The notes: generated from the sequence alone by a model not told the origin. Shown: positions 1 through 9,630, counted from the first letter of the stretch. The stretch: 20,555 nt of DNA from Chara braunii (GCA_003427395.1 BFEA01000469.1:313631-334185); one strand, 5' to 3'. A program made the numbers and translations.

Positions 1-20
1 GCTGATCTTTCGAGATCAGC
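1..20. repeat. Perfect hairpin with TTCG loop
   Basis: An 8-bp perfect stem (GCTGATCT / AGATCAGC) closes a TTCG loop at the first bases of the window. Because it sits at the edge, it may be part of a larger upstream element. TTCG tetraloops stabilise RNA hairpins, but nothing here shows that the sequence is transcribed. Confidence 0.6.
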
Positions 21-77
21 GGTCCAGAGAGACAGCCCTTTTCAAAACTTGGAGGGTGCCCTACCGGACCCGTTTCA

Positions 78-140
78 ATTTTTTTAAGGGCCAGGAGGCC
101 CCCACAACCCGCGTGGGGGCCTCCTGGCCCGGAAAAAATT
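78..140. repeat. Long foldback hairpin, 18-bp perfect stem
   Basis: Positions 88-105 and 113-130 are perfectly complementary over 18 bp (GGGCCAGGAGG on the left arm) around a 7-base loop. The fold continues outward after a small internal mismatch, with AATTTTTT on the left pairing with AAAAAATT on the right. No target-site duplication was found, so calling it a MITE or foldback transposon is inference. Confidence 0.6.
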
Positions 141-162
141 CGAATCGGCCAGATTTCCGGCG

Positions 163-208
163 GTCCCACCGGCCCGGTTCTGGTTGGGGTTGGACCTCCC
201 GGTGGGAC
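163..208. repeat. 10-bp inverted repeat next to the first foldback
   Basis: GTCCCACCGG (163-172) and CCGGTGGGAC (199-208) form a perfect 10-bp inverted repeat with a 26-base G/T-rich spacer. It follows the 78-140 foldback directly, so the two may be parts of one composite element. Confidence 0.5.
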
Positions 209-1316
209 TGGGTTTACAGACCTGGATGCACCAACTGTTGCTGAGCGACTGACAACAGTTGGCATCCCATGTCAGCAAGTCTTGCGCAGTGGCTCATGGA
301 CTTGCTTTCTAACTTTTAGAGCAGCTTGCTGGTCTTTATACTGATGGGGCACTAACTCCTCGATTGTAGTCACGGGTGTTACTTGCAGCCAGTCGTCATG
401 TTAAGTCTCAAAAACCACTCTCCACGGCCTAAGCTTCCAGGAAGCTACCAATTTGGGATGCCACATTTGTGGCCTAGAATGCAGCCTGATCTTCCGCTGA
501 AGTCTTGATACTCAGAAGTAGGTTCACATTTTCTCAAGCCAAGAGACCACATCCATTGTACCACCATATCAATGGGCAGTTGTGCCGCCCTCTTGTAAGA
601 GGGACCAGCAACGGCTGGTGCAACACTTGGACCTGCAAAGCTTGCATTTGCTACAGTGGTCCCGGAGCCTGCACTTGCTGGAGTTCGTCTTTGACTGACT
701 GAAACCGCCGTATAGGTAGAGGTTTGGAGATGGGCACTGTGGGTGGAGACGGAGGTTGAGTTAATACCGGCAGGTAAGCTAAGGGGATTAGTGACTTGAG
801 CCCGCTGTAGGTCTGCAATTTCTTGACACAGAGGACAAATGTGAGGCACAAGGCCTCGGTAAGCCTTACTGGGCCTCGTTATCAGCAAGGTCGGCCGTCC
901 TAAGTGAAGGCAGGCCCGACCTTGGCCATTTTGGACTACCACGCAACTGGGGAAAATTCAGGCAGTTGCGCAGCGCCAGTTGGTTGAAAGCGCCCAGGCC
1001 CAGGCTGCCTTTATCGTATGTAACTGAGGCAGGCCCCGGGCCAGATACGCAACATGGACCGAACACTGGCTGCGGGCAGTTGGGCATGGGTAACCACCAC
1101 AGGCCCTGGGCCTGATTCGTCTGGACTGAGGCTCAGCGTCTCGGGGCCTACCGGAAGTGTCTGGGCTTGGGCCCAGTGCACCCTTGCCGCATGCAGCAGG
1201 CAGGCCACTTCCATTTAGGAAAGGGCCTGCCTCCAGATTCGGCATTCGGGCACTGGCTGCATGCTGCGCAAGCGCTGCTGCGCTAAACGCTGGCCAGCGC
1301 TCATGCGCTCACCGGC
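209..1316. other. Unassigned stretch with GGCCC-GGGCC palindromes and one weak minus ORF
   Basis: No gene is recognised. The minus strand is open from about 957 to 445 (about 170 codons, no ATG near its start). It encodes an Ala/Ser/Pro/Thr-rich segment and one CPLC pair; this could be a decayed retrotransposon gag-like linker or chance. Palindromes of the form GGCCC(T/C)GGGCC recur at about 1031 and 1103. An ACTGGCTGC motif recurs at about 1067 and 1252, hinting at an old duplication of roughly 186 bp. Confidence 0.3.
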
Positions 1317-1370
1317 GAGCTGGATGAGCAGGCAGCCATAGCCGAGCTGGATGAGCAGGCAGCCATAGCC
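1317..1370. repeat. 27-bp tandem repeat, two identical copies
   Basis: Two identical 27-bp units (1317-1343 and 1344-1370, beginning GAGCTGGATGAGCAGG) are followed by the first 7 bases of a third. In one plus-strand frame each unit would read ELDEQAAIA. That frame is open only from about 1285 to about 1430, so coding is not supported. Confidence 0.8.
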
Positions 1371-1846
1371 GAGCTGGGCTGCACTATGCTGGATGGGTGC
1401 ATGGTGGTCCTTGGGTGCATGTGGCATCTGTGAGTGGGGGATCGAGGTTGTGAGTGATACAAGAGACATACCTGGTGCTTGAGGCGGACGGCATTGGCCG
1501 AGATCTGCTCGTACTTCTGGGAGCTGTTGATGTCACCAGCGGCATTGTGGATAGGCTAGATAGGATCTGCCTTTTGTAGTCTGGGCGCAGAGCGCCAGAT
1601 AGGATATAGACATTGGTTCTTTGTTGATGATGATGAGACTATTCCAACATTGTCACTTATGAGCTTTTGCTGTATTCTTATTTGGTGGAACTTGTGTTGC
1701 AATTATGCTTTTGGTTCGAGGTCACGACTATCTGGACTCGTGTGTATGATGCTGCTTGGTTTCTGGAGTTCGCTATCGCTCATTTTCCTTGCACAAAGAT
1801 ATCCCCTTTCAACCTTGCATTGATCGTTCGTAGGTGTTCTAGTTCC
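1371..1846. other. No recognisable feature
   Basis: I see no gene, RNA or clear repeat here. A 61-codon open frame on the plus strand (1667-1852) uses a non-ATG first codon and has no recognisable motif. Confidence 0.4.
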
Positions 1847-2113
1847 TTATAGACCTTGCCAAAGTGTCAGCAGTTTCATCATAGCGATGGAAATATGCTT
1901 GAGAGCAAGAACTTGGCCCACAACCTCCTCATCCTTCAGGGATGGAACTGTTTGTAGGACAACCTCGTAGGCATCAAGTATGTCCTTCCTGTGTTCCTCT
2001 TCACTCTTTCGTTCCTCTTCTACCTTCAGCTTTAAAAGCAGCTCATACATTCCTTTTTCTGCCCCAGTTGCTTGATCCTGTAGGGCAGTTAATTGTGCCA
2101 TAGTCATAGCCAT
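1847..2113 (-). CDS. Hypothetical coiled-coil fragment (88 aa)
   Basis: This minus-strand frame begins with clustered ATG codons (MAMTMAQL) at 2113 and ends at TAA (1847-1849). The product is rich in Glu, Lys and Leu, including LLLKLKVEEERKSEEEHRK, so most of it would be a charged amphipathic helix or short coiled coil. The upstream minus frame (2403-2104) ends in an overlapping stop. It carries a basic stretch (KRARKRSACPVKRKGK) and a helical stretch, so the two could be one decayed gene split by a frameshift or an intron. No family is recognised. A gag-like retrotransposon protein is one possibility; chance is another. Confidence 0.25.
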   Translation of the reverse strand: MAMTMAQLTALQDQATGAEKGMYELLLKLKVEEERKSEEEHRKDILDAYEVVLQTVPSLKDEEVVGQVLALKHISIAMMKLLTLWQGL

Positions 2114-2403
2114 GTTTGTCCTGCGGTTCTAGCTAGAGCATTCAGAATCCTTGGGTTCATCAAAGAGTTGTAGATCGAGAAAAGTTGAATGAGACTCTCA
2201 AGATGAGCACTCTCCTTGCCTTTCCTCTTTACAGGACAAGCACTTCTTTTTCTTGCCCTCTTCTGAAGGTGGGAACTCACTGCTTCTCTCGTTCTCTCCT
2301 CCTCTCCTGTCTCTCTCTCTCTCTCCCTTTTGATAGACTCAAAAGAAGACTCGAATAGAACTGTGCAAACGAACGGAAGATCGAACTGCAGCTGGAGAAG
2401 CAT

Positions 2404-3322
2404 TTCATTTGGACTAGGTAGTTACGAACAAATAGTTGAGGCCTGATCTAAAGCATAAGTCTCGTCGTGTCAAACATGAGATTCACTCTCACTTCACCTA
2501 ACCAAGATCGAAATAGTCAGATGGATCAGAGATGGAAAGTGGAAAGAGTTGTAGCAATGGGGAGTTACGGGAGTACAGCATTGCTAGTCAAGCGATGGAC
2601 TTTTGTCAAGATTTGCAGAAAAACACGACCAAGATCTACTTGGAAGATGAGCCAAACGAAATGTCTGAATCTCCTTACTTCCGACATCACAAGGACTTTA
2701 CCTCAAGCCTCCTACACCTCGTACTACTTGGCTGCGCATCTGCATACCGTGGCTCATCCAGGCCTAGCCTAGATGTTCAAAGGACAATGCAAACATTTAT
2801 GGCTTGTCCCACTTCTACTGCCAACCCTGCTTCACCCTCCGGAGTCCTCCTCAACATCGCAACCCCAATCAGGAGCCTGTGTGACATCTGTCTACACTGT
2901 GCCATCCAATGCAGCAACTGCAACTGCGAGAATTGGGTGCGGTGCTTCCACAGTCCATACCCGAACCGGTCCTGTCCGGTCTGTAGGGGTGGCCACTTAT
3001 GATAGGCAACGGCAGCTCCTCAACTGAAAATCTCCTGCAACGCAAAAACTGACTGGCCTCTTGTGCCATTCTAGAGTAATTTGCGCCAGATGGAGTATCG
3101 TGAACCCTCTGAAGTTCATCTTTCCTCTGTTATGTTCTTTGCCCCTCCACTTCCCTCCTATACCCGTTCTCCCTCCCCTGCCCGGCACTTCCTATAGAAC
3201 CCCGCTGCTTTTAGAACTCCACCCCCTACCCCTTTCCTTTGTCCCTCCTCGTATGTACTGCTAGCAAATGCATACGAATGAGCATCATCAAGAGAACATT
3301 CAAAGCCTAAGCTGACGATCTG
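2404..3322. other. Unassigned stretch with overlapping open frames
   Basis: Plus-strand frames 2467-2772 (101 codons) and 2532-3002 (156 codons, ATG start) overlap. The second has several cysteines near its end (CDICLHC, CSNCNC, CPVC), but their spacing fits no zinc-binding family I know. The plus strand is pyrimidine-rich from about 3120 to 3250. I do not recognise a gene. Confidence 0.25.
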
Positions 3323-4217
3323 ATGAAAAATGAACAGGAGTATGCATCCCCCTTTACTCTGTGTCCCTTAATAATGTGCAAGTGGGCCGTTATGGCACAC
3401 AGGGATGCGGGCAGTTGGCACTCAAGACAATCAACATGGCCAGCCTTTTATGTGAGATGCACAGTGGAAAGGGAGCTGCAAGAACAACTAGACAAGGAAA
3501 CACTTACAAAATGGTGGGAGGATAGGATAGGGGTAGTCCCGGCACAACCGACTGGCATAGCTTGGTCTTTACTCCGCACCATCCAACTAGGGAAAATAAG
3601 AAGTATGCAATGGCTGATTTTTCATTTAGCCACGTGGTGAACAGCGCGCAGGAGAAGGGATCATAGAGACCCTCGGAACGAGCTCTGCGTGGTCTGTGCG
3701 GATGAGAGCAAGGTGATGGTGGTACATTGCCTGGTGAACTGCCATGATGCAGCCCAAATATGGCAGTTGGCCAAAGATTTGTGGACTCAGATCTCAGACG
3801 CTGCGTTCCCAGAAGGCGCAGTCCCCTTTTTACAGGAATGCCCTTCCTGGCACATGGATAGGTTTTGAGCTGTGAATCTTTCAATTGCTGAGACAATATG
3901 GCCTTCGGAGTCTGGACCTTATATCGAAGAGAAGGTGCCAACAAACGATCGACGAGAGGCACCTGCCTATCCAGGAAGCTTGGGAGATCTTCAAAAACCT
4001 TCTGTGAACAGAGATAAGGGCACAATCGAACAAGGTGCAGTGGAAGATCCGACAGAACCCAACTGAGGCCCAGGAACCCAAAAAGGGATGTGGACAAGCA
4101 GTCCTGGGCCAAGGAAAGGTGGCAACCTTTGACAGATATTGGCTGCTATTCAAATGGGGGCTTCCCTCACCCAGCGCATCAGGCCAGAGGAGAATCAGTA
4201 ACAGTGGTGTGCAATGA
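3323..4217 (+). pseudogene. LINE (non-LTR retrotransposon) 3' coding remnant, zf-RVT domain, copy A
   Basis: This is the decayed C-terminal part of a LINE ORF2-type polyprotein. From about 3430 the frame reads VERELQEQLDKETLTKWWED, then GKIRSMQWLIFHLATW. After an in-frame TGA (3638-3640) it continues ELCVVCADE, then VHC, NCHDAAQIWQL, and ends at TGA 3866-3868. The Cys-x2-Cys plus later His and Cys, an NC-x-x-A-x-x-W signature and the 'WLIFH' lead-in match the reverse-transcriptase zinc-binding domain at the end of many plant-type LINEs. After a +1 frameshift near 3900 the segment AWEIFKNLL, an in-frame TGA (4005-4007), then TEIRAQSNKVQWK resembles the usual tail after that domain; the frame ends at 4217. 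No RT catalytic segment is present. Two in-frame stops and a frameshift make it dead; insertion boundaries are not visible. Confidence 0.72.
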
Positions 4218-5150
4218 ATTGCAGGTCCCAGGCGGGTTGTACACCAGCTAGGTGTGATTGTGTTTGCTGTCTCCTTGTTTTGAGCCTTAAGGGGCTTGAT
4301 CCTGTGACCTGTAGTTTGTGTGCTCTGTCTGTTAGTTCTGAGGCCTACTGAACTCGATCCTTGGATCTGTCGCTAGTAGTCCCTATTTGGCAGTCTTAGG
4401 CCTTTCAGCCTTTGTCTTTTGTCCTTTTCTGCTGCTGCTTGGTAGGCCCGTAGGTTCTCCTTTTGCTGAGTTCCCCTTTGTCTGTCTTTGGGTCCAGATG
4501 CATGTAGTTCGTAGGCTAGAGCTTTGGAGTCCGTCGTAGGTCTAAGTCCAGCTGGGTAGAAGGAGGCTGGGCGTGATCTGATTCGGGTTCTTTTCTCGTT
4601 TTCTTGGAGCTCGATGTCGGGGGACGGCTGCGTTAACTTTGGGCAGCGCTATTTTGCGGCGGGCAGCAGCTCTTCTTTGTGGTGAAAAGGGCAGCCATAG
4701 TTGGGGCTTGCCCAGCTGTTTGAAGGCAGCACAGGAGATTGTTCCCTCCTGGTGCTGAGTAACCTCTTCATCGCAGTGCTGTTTGTTGGGTTTGAAGGCC
4801 CTTCTGTTTCATTAAGCGGCTGTTGGTGGGGTGCTGCCATTTCAAGGCAGCCATCATCTTCTTTGGCGTAATAGATTAATAATAATAATTGATTGAAACA
4901 GTTTTCTCTCATTCCAATTTTGGGGTCTGGCTTCCGCTGTGCAATATCTCTCCATGGCTATGGTGTGAATCTGCTCTCTCCAGTCTGCCTGTCATTGCAG
5001 AAATGTATGGGAACATTTGAATGCGGTTTTGGATGGCAAAACAATCGGGCACATAACAGGAGAACAGAGCCAGAGCATATGAAGCCAATAACAGGTCTAG
5101 GGGTTCCTGGAATCGCAAAAGGTTCTTCCAAATATCAGGAAAGGGGATGG
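4218..5150. other. Possible LINE 3' untranslated sequence and unassigned DNA
   Basis: Directly after LINE copy A the plus strand is T/G-rich with recurring TGTCT and CCTTT words, as a LINE 3' UTR could be. No poly-A tail or target duplication was found to mark its end. From about 4650 to 4870 short GGCAGCC(A) words recur near GAAGG or AAGG. No gene is recognised. Confidence 0.3.
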
Positions 5151-5313
5151 GGCACGGGCAGGCGGGTTGGCAGGGTATAGGGTTTAAGCAGGAAGAGATT
5201 GGCCATCAACTCAGGATTAGCTACGCCGGAGGCACAGGTAGGAAGGTTGCCAGGGTTTAGGGTTTATGTAGGAAGTATTTTTAAATCGTCAATCCGGGAT
5301 TAGCTATGGAGGA
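5151..5313. repeat. Diverged tandem duplication (80 + 83 bp) with telo-box-like motif
   Basis: Unit 1 (5151-5230) and unit 2 (5231-5313) start GGCACGGGCAGG and GGCACAGGTAGG, and both contain CAGGGT-TAGGGTTTA, GCAGGAAG or GTAGGAAG, and GGATTAGCTA. Unit 2 contains AGGGTTTAGGGTTTA (5252-5266). These are two plant-type TTTAGGG telomere units, equivalent to the telo-box AAACCCTAA on the other strand. This could be a promoter-type telo-box or a chance interstitial telomere repeat. Confidence 0.6.
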
Positions 5314-5585
5314 AGATGGTATGTTTGGGGTTTATAACTGCAGGTATGCCTTGCTCTTTAGACCACTTGGAGGATCTAGGGTTGAAGTGTCACGGTAAGC
5401 CGTAAGGTGACACAGAAGAACAGAACTGGTGTAGACGAACTCAGGCTCAGGCTAGAATCTGGGTGGAGCAGGGGCTGCTGATGTGGTGAAAATCTACGAC
5501 ACACAAGCGTTTGTTAGTCGTGAAAGTCCAAGGAAACACTCTGCCCCGGTCATTTCTCTTAAGTTGTGTATACCGAACATAATAA

Positions 5586-5588
<3 letters not shown>
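5314..5588. other. No recognisable feature
   Basis: Mixed sequence between the tandem duplication and the GT microsatellite. No gene or RNA is recognised. Confidence 0.4.

Positions 5589-5645
<57 letters not shown>
5589..5645. repeat. Compound microsatellite (GT)20(GA)8
   Basis: Uninterrupted GT dinucleotides (5589-5628) switch directly to GA dinucleotides (5629-5645). Open frames across it are low-complexity artefacts. Confidence 0.97.
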
Positions 5646-5646
<1 letters not shown>

Positions 5647-6411
5647 GCCACAGAAGGCTGAGTTCGGTTGAGCAGTCTCCCAATCGTCTCCTGCCTTTGC
5701 AGGTCTAGCATCAATCCCCCTACTTTGACCCAGTACCCACCATAGTCAATTCATGTGCATAGGTGTCTCTCTCTCAGGGTAGTCAGGAGTCAAGATGGGA
5801 CTTCTCTTCAGTCAGCACTTTGCCACCCTGGTGCCCTCTCGTCCAGTGTCCGCTTTGACTGGGCTGGCGGGACTTTCGTACCGTCAACTAGCCTGCTGGC
5901 CTTGGGGCCCCAGTTGTCACAATTCCTGGTGGCCTTGATAGAAGCTTACACAAGCCAGTACCTCGTTATTTTCCCACTCTCCAGGGAGGATAAGAAGCAC
6001 TGGAACGAACTGGTACCCTGGATTACTTTAAGGCCTACGGGGTGACAGTGGACTCGGGTGGAGTCTTCATGGCAAACTATTTACCGACAAGTCCCTGTGG
6101 GGGAATTACTGGAATATCCCTCAGGTCAGTAGCAAATGGACAGAAAGAAAAAGAAAATGCTCAAGATAACAGGGGAGAAAATTGAAAAAAAGCTAAAAAA
6201 GGGTTGAAAAAGCGGAAAACTTGCTCAGAATTTCGGAATTTAGATTATGATGATACAGCTTGCTAGTTGCTGGCTACATAACTGTGGGTGCTTGAATCAC
6301 AAAGTGATGATGAGAAGGCAATGCCTTGAAGGACCTCTGATTCCGACATAGGACATGTATACAAGAACCCAAATGAATGGACTGTAGTCACTGAACACGG
6401 GGCATAGTCAC
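5646..6411. other. Unassigned stretch, A-rich near 6140-6215
   Basis: One plus frame (5755-6045, 96 codons) is open but has no recognised motif. The stretch 6140-6215 is A-rich on the plus strand with short oligo-A runs. No RNA gene or repeat is clear. Confidence 0.3.
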
Positions 6412-6422
6412 CCCAAGACTTT
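6412..6422. repeat. Target-site duplication, left copy (U6 insertion)
   Basis: CCCAAGACTTT occurs here and again at 6537-6547, exactly flanking the U6-derived sequence and its A-rich tail. This is the footprint expected of LINE-mediated insertion. Confidence 0.85.
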
Positions 6423-6433
6423 TTTTATTTTGT

Positions 6434-6484
6434 ATTTTTTTGGACTATTTCTTGATTTATGCGTGTCATCCTTGCGCAGGGGCC

Positions 6485-6516
<32 letters not shown>

Positions 6517-6534
6517 ATGGATGTCCCGAAGGAC
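6434..6534 (-). pseudogene. U6 snRNA retropseudogene
   Basis: On the minus strand the sequence starts at GTCCTTCGGGACATCC (6534 downward). It contains AAAATTGGAACGATACAGAG, which includes the ACAGAGA box that pairs with the 5' splice site, then GATTAGCATGG and TGCGCAAGGATGACACGC, and ends in the 3' segment AAATCAAGAAATAGTCC. U6 is the catalytic-core RNA of the spliceosome, normally about 102 nt in plants and transcribed by Pol III. This copy lacks the Pol III terminator T-run. It instead has an A-rich tail (about 6440-6421 on the minus strand) and an 11-bp target-site duplication, so it is a retrocopy. The 3' part carries substitutions relative to the copy at 20324 (AAATCAAGAAATAG instead of AAATCGAGAAATGG). 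Confidence 0.92.
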
Positions 6535-6536
6535 AA

Positions 6537-6547
6537 CCCAAGACTTT
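6537..6547. repeat. Target-site duplication, right copy (U6 insertion)
   Basis: Second copy of CCCAAGACTTT, lying two bases beyond the U6 5' end. It pairs with the copy at 6412-6422. Confidence 0.85.
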
Positions 6548-8490
6548 CTTGGCTCAGCTCTGGACGTAGTTGCAGTTGAATGCATCGAGGTCCAGACGCC
6601 ATTGCAGTTTAGGAAAGTGATACTGTGAGTGTGCCCTCAGTTGTGAGCACGGCTGCACGCAGCCGGTGGAGTGCAGTCATTTTTCTTACGCCGTCATTTT
6701 CTTTGTCGATCATGTTGCGGTGCAAAGAGCAGTAATTCCCAAAATTGCGCTTGTGAAGGAACAATAGTATGTAAGTTCTCTCAAGTTCGGACCTTATTCG
6801 TTTTGTGTGTCTGGCCAGGTGGCAGCTGGCGCTGTGGTGGGCTGTGTATTGGCGTATCTTTTGTACCTGATAGGTGGTGGTGGTCCAGCGCACCCGTCTT
6901 GATGGATTTGCTCGCTTGCGCGAGGGCTAACGCTCGTTCTGGACTTATTTGGCGGCTGAACTGAAGAGATGGCTGGCTAGCCTACCCCTGGAAGAGTGTG
7001 CAACGCTGTTTCTAAAGGCAACGACTGCGGATTCTTCTCACTCTGATATTCACCTTGCAACTGGCAAGTATTCTCCATGGCTCTAAAAACTGGTTGGCAT
7101 TCTTTGGATGACGTGGGCCGTTATTTATCCATTGAAGAGTGAGATTTGCAAGATGTCGACCGAGCATGGTATGTAGGGCTAAGGGTTGCTGATTGGTGAC
7201 ATTCTTCGGGACCCTGCCCCCTGCTTCTTGATTCTGCCTGGTTCTTCTTCATCTTGCTCCCCTTTGTTAATATTTATCTCTCTGCCCCTAGTACAGATTT
7301 TCATTTGCTTGCAACGAGTTGTCGCTCTTCTCGTAATACGGCCCTCCTCTCCTAGGGGCACAGCTGTTTCAGCACGTGTCATGCCCGTCTTCATTGTTTC
7401 TTGCTTTGTCTTTGAACCGCATGCTTTGTTCGCTGTTCGCCCTGTTTTTATGCACTCGGAAATCCCGTGCTCACTTCTTGCTCCCCCCTGTCCCCCCTCT
7501 ATCCCCTCACTTGCCCATCACTTAGCTCTTCATGCTTGCCATTATCCTGAGGACTTGTTGTCAAGTTGTCATTTCAACTCATTTGTCATTGGCAAATTGC
7601 CCATTGACAGTCACGATTTTGCGAGCCACAATTCTTCTGCATCGTTATCTGAGCTGCTATCCATTTGCCTCGCATGCTTGTCCGAAGTGCAGCCCCCACG
7701 TCATTTAGCCATGCGGCGAACATTGCGAAGAGCTTTTCCCAGAGTTGAATATGTCAATGCCTGACCCACTGCAAGGGTCAGCTGATCACCTTGCCCAGCA
7801 AAGGCGTTTCATGTTTCCTCTCGTATGGGCACCCCGTCATCTTCATGCTCACGTCTGCACTTCATTGGCAAGAATTGATCGAAACGCTAGCTTGGGCACA
7901 TGAACGTACTCGTTTAGCAAATTTAATTCATCAACCACGCCTTCGTCTCTCTGCTCACCCCTTCCAGAATGTAATACGTTAAGTAAGAAATTCTCTCCAC
8001 ACAGGGTGGCATGCCTTGGCGCCAAGGTGGCAGCTATAAGAGGAGCATGGTCAGAATTCACTGAAAGTTAGTTATAACTTATCAGCTACTTACCCCTCCA
8101 CGAGGCATGGCGGAAGGGCACCTCATGTTTTCCTAGAGGATGCAGAATGAATTGGTACTCCTTGAGTAGAAAAGATTTGTGAAGCGGCCCGCCCAGTTCA
8201 ATGCTTGCATTTTCAGTGTGCCGCTGATCTCTATATGCCTGCTGCTCCTGTGGTTCCGAAACCTCGTTTTTTTTATAAGAAAGACCTCTCAATCTGTCTG
8301 GTCAGTTTCCGAAACCTGACGCAGATCATCTATCAAATTTTATTATTGTTTTGGTTGTTCTTGAAGGCAGTTAACTGAGTTAAGTTGATTGTGCCCTTGG
8401 TCAGGGTGAGGGAAGTTAATTAGCATCCTGCGTTTGATTAATGTCGAGGCGTATGTGCCCCCCCTGTCAATTCATGATTATCTCGATTTC
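6548..8490. other. Unassigned stretch with one long non-ATG open frame
   Basis: The longest plus frame here is 7186-7764 (192 codons). It begins at TTG, encodes a hydrophobic, Ser/Leu/Pro/Cys-rich product and matches no family I know; its pyrimidine-rich first half explains much of the lack of stops. GGTTCCGAAACCT (about 8250) and GTTTCCGAAACCTGA (about 8307) are similar short words. No RNA gene is recognised. Confidence 0.25.
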
Positions 8491-8530
8491 GAATTTCCGA
8501 CCTGAGTTCGGAATTTCCGACCCGAGTTCG
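8491..8530. repeat. 20-bp tandem duplication
   Basis: GAATTTCCGACCTGAGTTCG is followed directly by the same 20 bases with one change (CTGAG to CCGAG). Confidence 0.85.
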
Positions 8531-8604
8531 GTTGGTCCATGGGTATTTGGTCTCAAATTCAACATGCTCTGGACACTGTGTTTGCGGCATGTTGCTGGCA
8601 TGTG

Positions 8605-8606
<2 letters not shown>

Positions 8607-8661
<55 letters not shown>
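8607..8661. repeat. (TG)n microsatellite
   Basis: About 27 uninterrupted TG units. It directly precedes the 83-bp minisatellite units. Confidence 0.97.
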
Positions 8662-8663
<2 letters not shown>

Positions 8664-8826
8664 GGGGAGGAGGAGGTTTAGCGCATGTGCATGCCTGTTT
8701 GTGTGCATGTAAATGTGTGTGTTTGTGTGTGTGTGTGTTTGTGTAGGGGGAGAAGGCGGTTTAGCGCATGTGCATGTCTGCTTGTGTGCGTGTAAATGTG
8801 TGTGTGTGTGTGTGTGTGTGTGCTCG
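8661..8826. repeat. 83-bp minisatellite, two units with embedded GT tracts
   Basis: Unit 1 (8661-8743) and unit 2 (8744-8826) both begin TAGGGGGAG. Each continues GGTTTAGCGCATGTGCATG, a GTGTGC(A/G)TGTAAATG segment and a GT tract. The preceding GCATGTGCATG plus (TG)n at about 8600 looks like the end of a third unit, so the microsatellite and the minisatellite probably grew together. Frames that look open here are low-complexity artefacts. Confidence 0.85.
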
Positions 8827-8844
8827 CGCACGCGCTGCATGCCT

Positions 8845-9380
8845 GTCTGTCATTATCACTGGAAAGGAAGGTTCACAAACATTGGCCCTTCGTCCAGTGC
8901 GAGTTTCGGCAGGTGTGGTTGAGTATGATTGCCGAAGCCAACCATCTGCGAAACGTGCACTTGTACTCTCCAGTGTGTTTACATGCCTGCTGGGCTCCCT
9001 GTTGAAAATTAGGCATGCAGCTGGGTTTTCTGTTGAAAGTTAGGCAGCCAGGTGCCGGTGCAGCCTTTGGCTGGAGGGGTGTGTTCCAATCGACCTCACT
9101 GAGGTGTTGTTCTGATTGAGGCCTGTTTTGAGATTCCGAGAAGGAGCAATTGAGCACTTGCAGAACAGCATCCTGAATCCATACAGACTTCATTTTGCTT
9201 GGCCATACTGCTCAGGGGGTTTGCTTACTATATATTTGAGTATGATTTGGGAGGCCTATGAGCATATTTTGGCTGTGGTTCGAAACGGTATTCAGATGAC
9301 ATGCATCAAATTTGCAGAGCGTCCAGACATCCATCCAATCCCACGCACACGCGTATCCAGAAGAACTGGAGGAGAATGAA
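8845..9380. other. No recognisable feature
   Basis: TTGAAAATTAGGCA (9003) and TTGAAAGTTAGGCA (9033) form a short direct repeat about 30 bp apart. Otherwise no gene, RNA or repeat is recognised. Confidence 0.35.
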
Positions 9381-9447
9381 GTCGGGTCTGCTATTGTGGT
9401 GTGTTGGGGATCTGGCCACAACGGGCCTAGGAGCCCGGGCACTTTGG
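9381..9447 (+). repeat. Dispersed repeat, copy 1
   Basis: This roughly 65-bp sequence recurs at 9815-9878. The central 23 bases (9407-9429, containing GATCTGGCCACAACGGGCC) are identical in both, and the flanks are about 75% alike. Each copy ends in a short GGGCC/GGCCC-type palindrome. Confidence 0.8.
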
Positions 9448-9458
9448 AAAAAAGAGAG

Positions 9459-9464
<6 letters not shown>

Positions 9465-9514
<50 letters not shown>
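9465..9514. repeat. (GA)n microsatellite, first tract
   Basis: About 25 GA units preceded by GACACACA. A second (GA)n tract with the same CACACA lead-in lies 50 bp downstream. Confidence 0.97.
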
Positions 9515-9516
<2 letters not shown>

Positions 9517-9558
9517 GGGAGGGGGGGGTAGAGACACAGGAGAGACAGAAAGGGAGGG

Positions 9559-9564
<6 letters not shown>

Positions 9565-9630
<66 letters not shown>
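9565..9630. repeat. (GA)n microsatellite, second tract
   Basis: About 33 GA units with the same CACACAGAGA junction as the first tract. The two tracts and their lead-ins probably arose by duplication of about 100 bp. Confidence 0.97.

Noticed and set aside
2881-3000. Cysteine cluster (CDICLHC ... CSNCNC ... CPVC) as a zinc finger or gag knuckle
   Set aside because: The spacing matches no known zinc-binding family, there is no conserved His, and neighbouring frames are equally open.
3638-4007. UGA recoding in LINE copy A, since both in-frame stops are TGA
   Set aside because: Copies B and C contain TAG and TAA stops as well, and copy A also has a frameshift, so ordinary decay is the simpler reading.
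3504-4112. Minus-strand open frame of 202 codons, the longest in the window
   Set aside because: It lies antisense to LINE copy A, whose plus-strand frame carries the recognisable zinc-binding motif. The minus product has no motif and starts at a chance codon.
7186-7764. 192-codon plus-strand frame as a gene
   Set aside because: It begins at TTG, has no recognisable motif, and its first half is a pyrimidine-rich stretch that naturally lacks stops.
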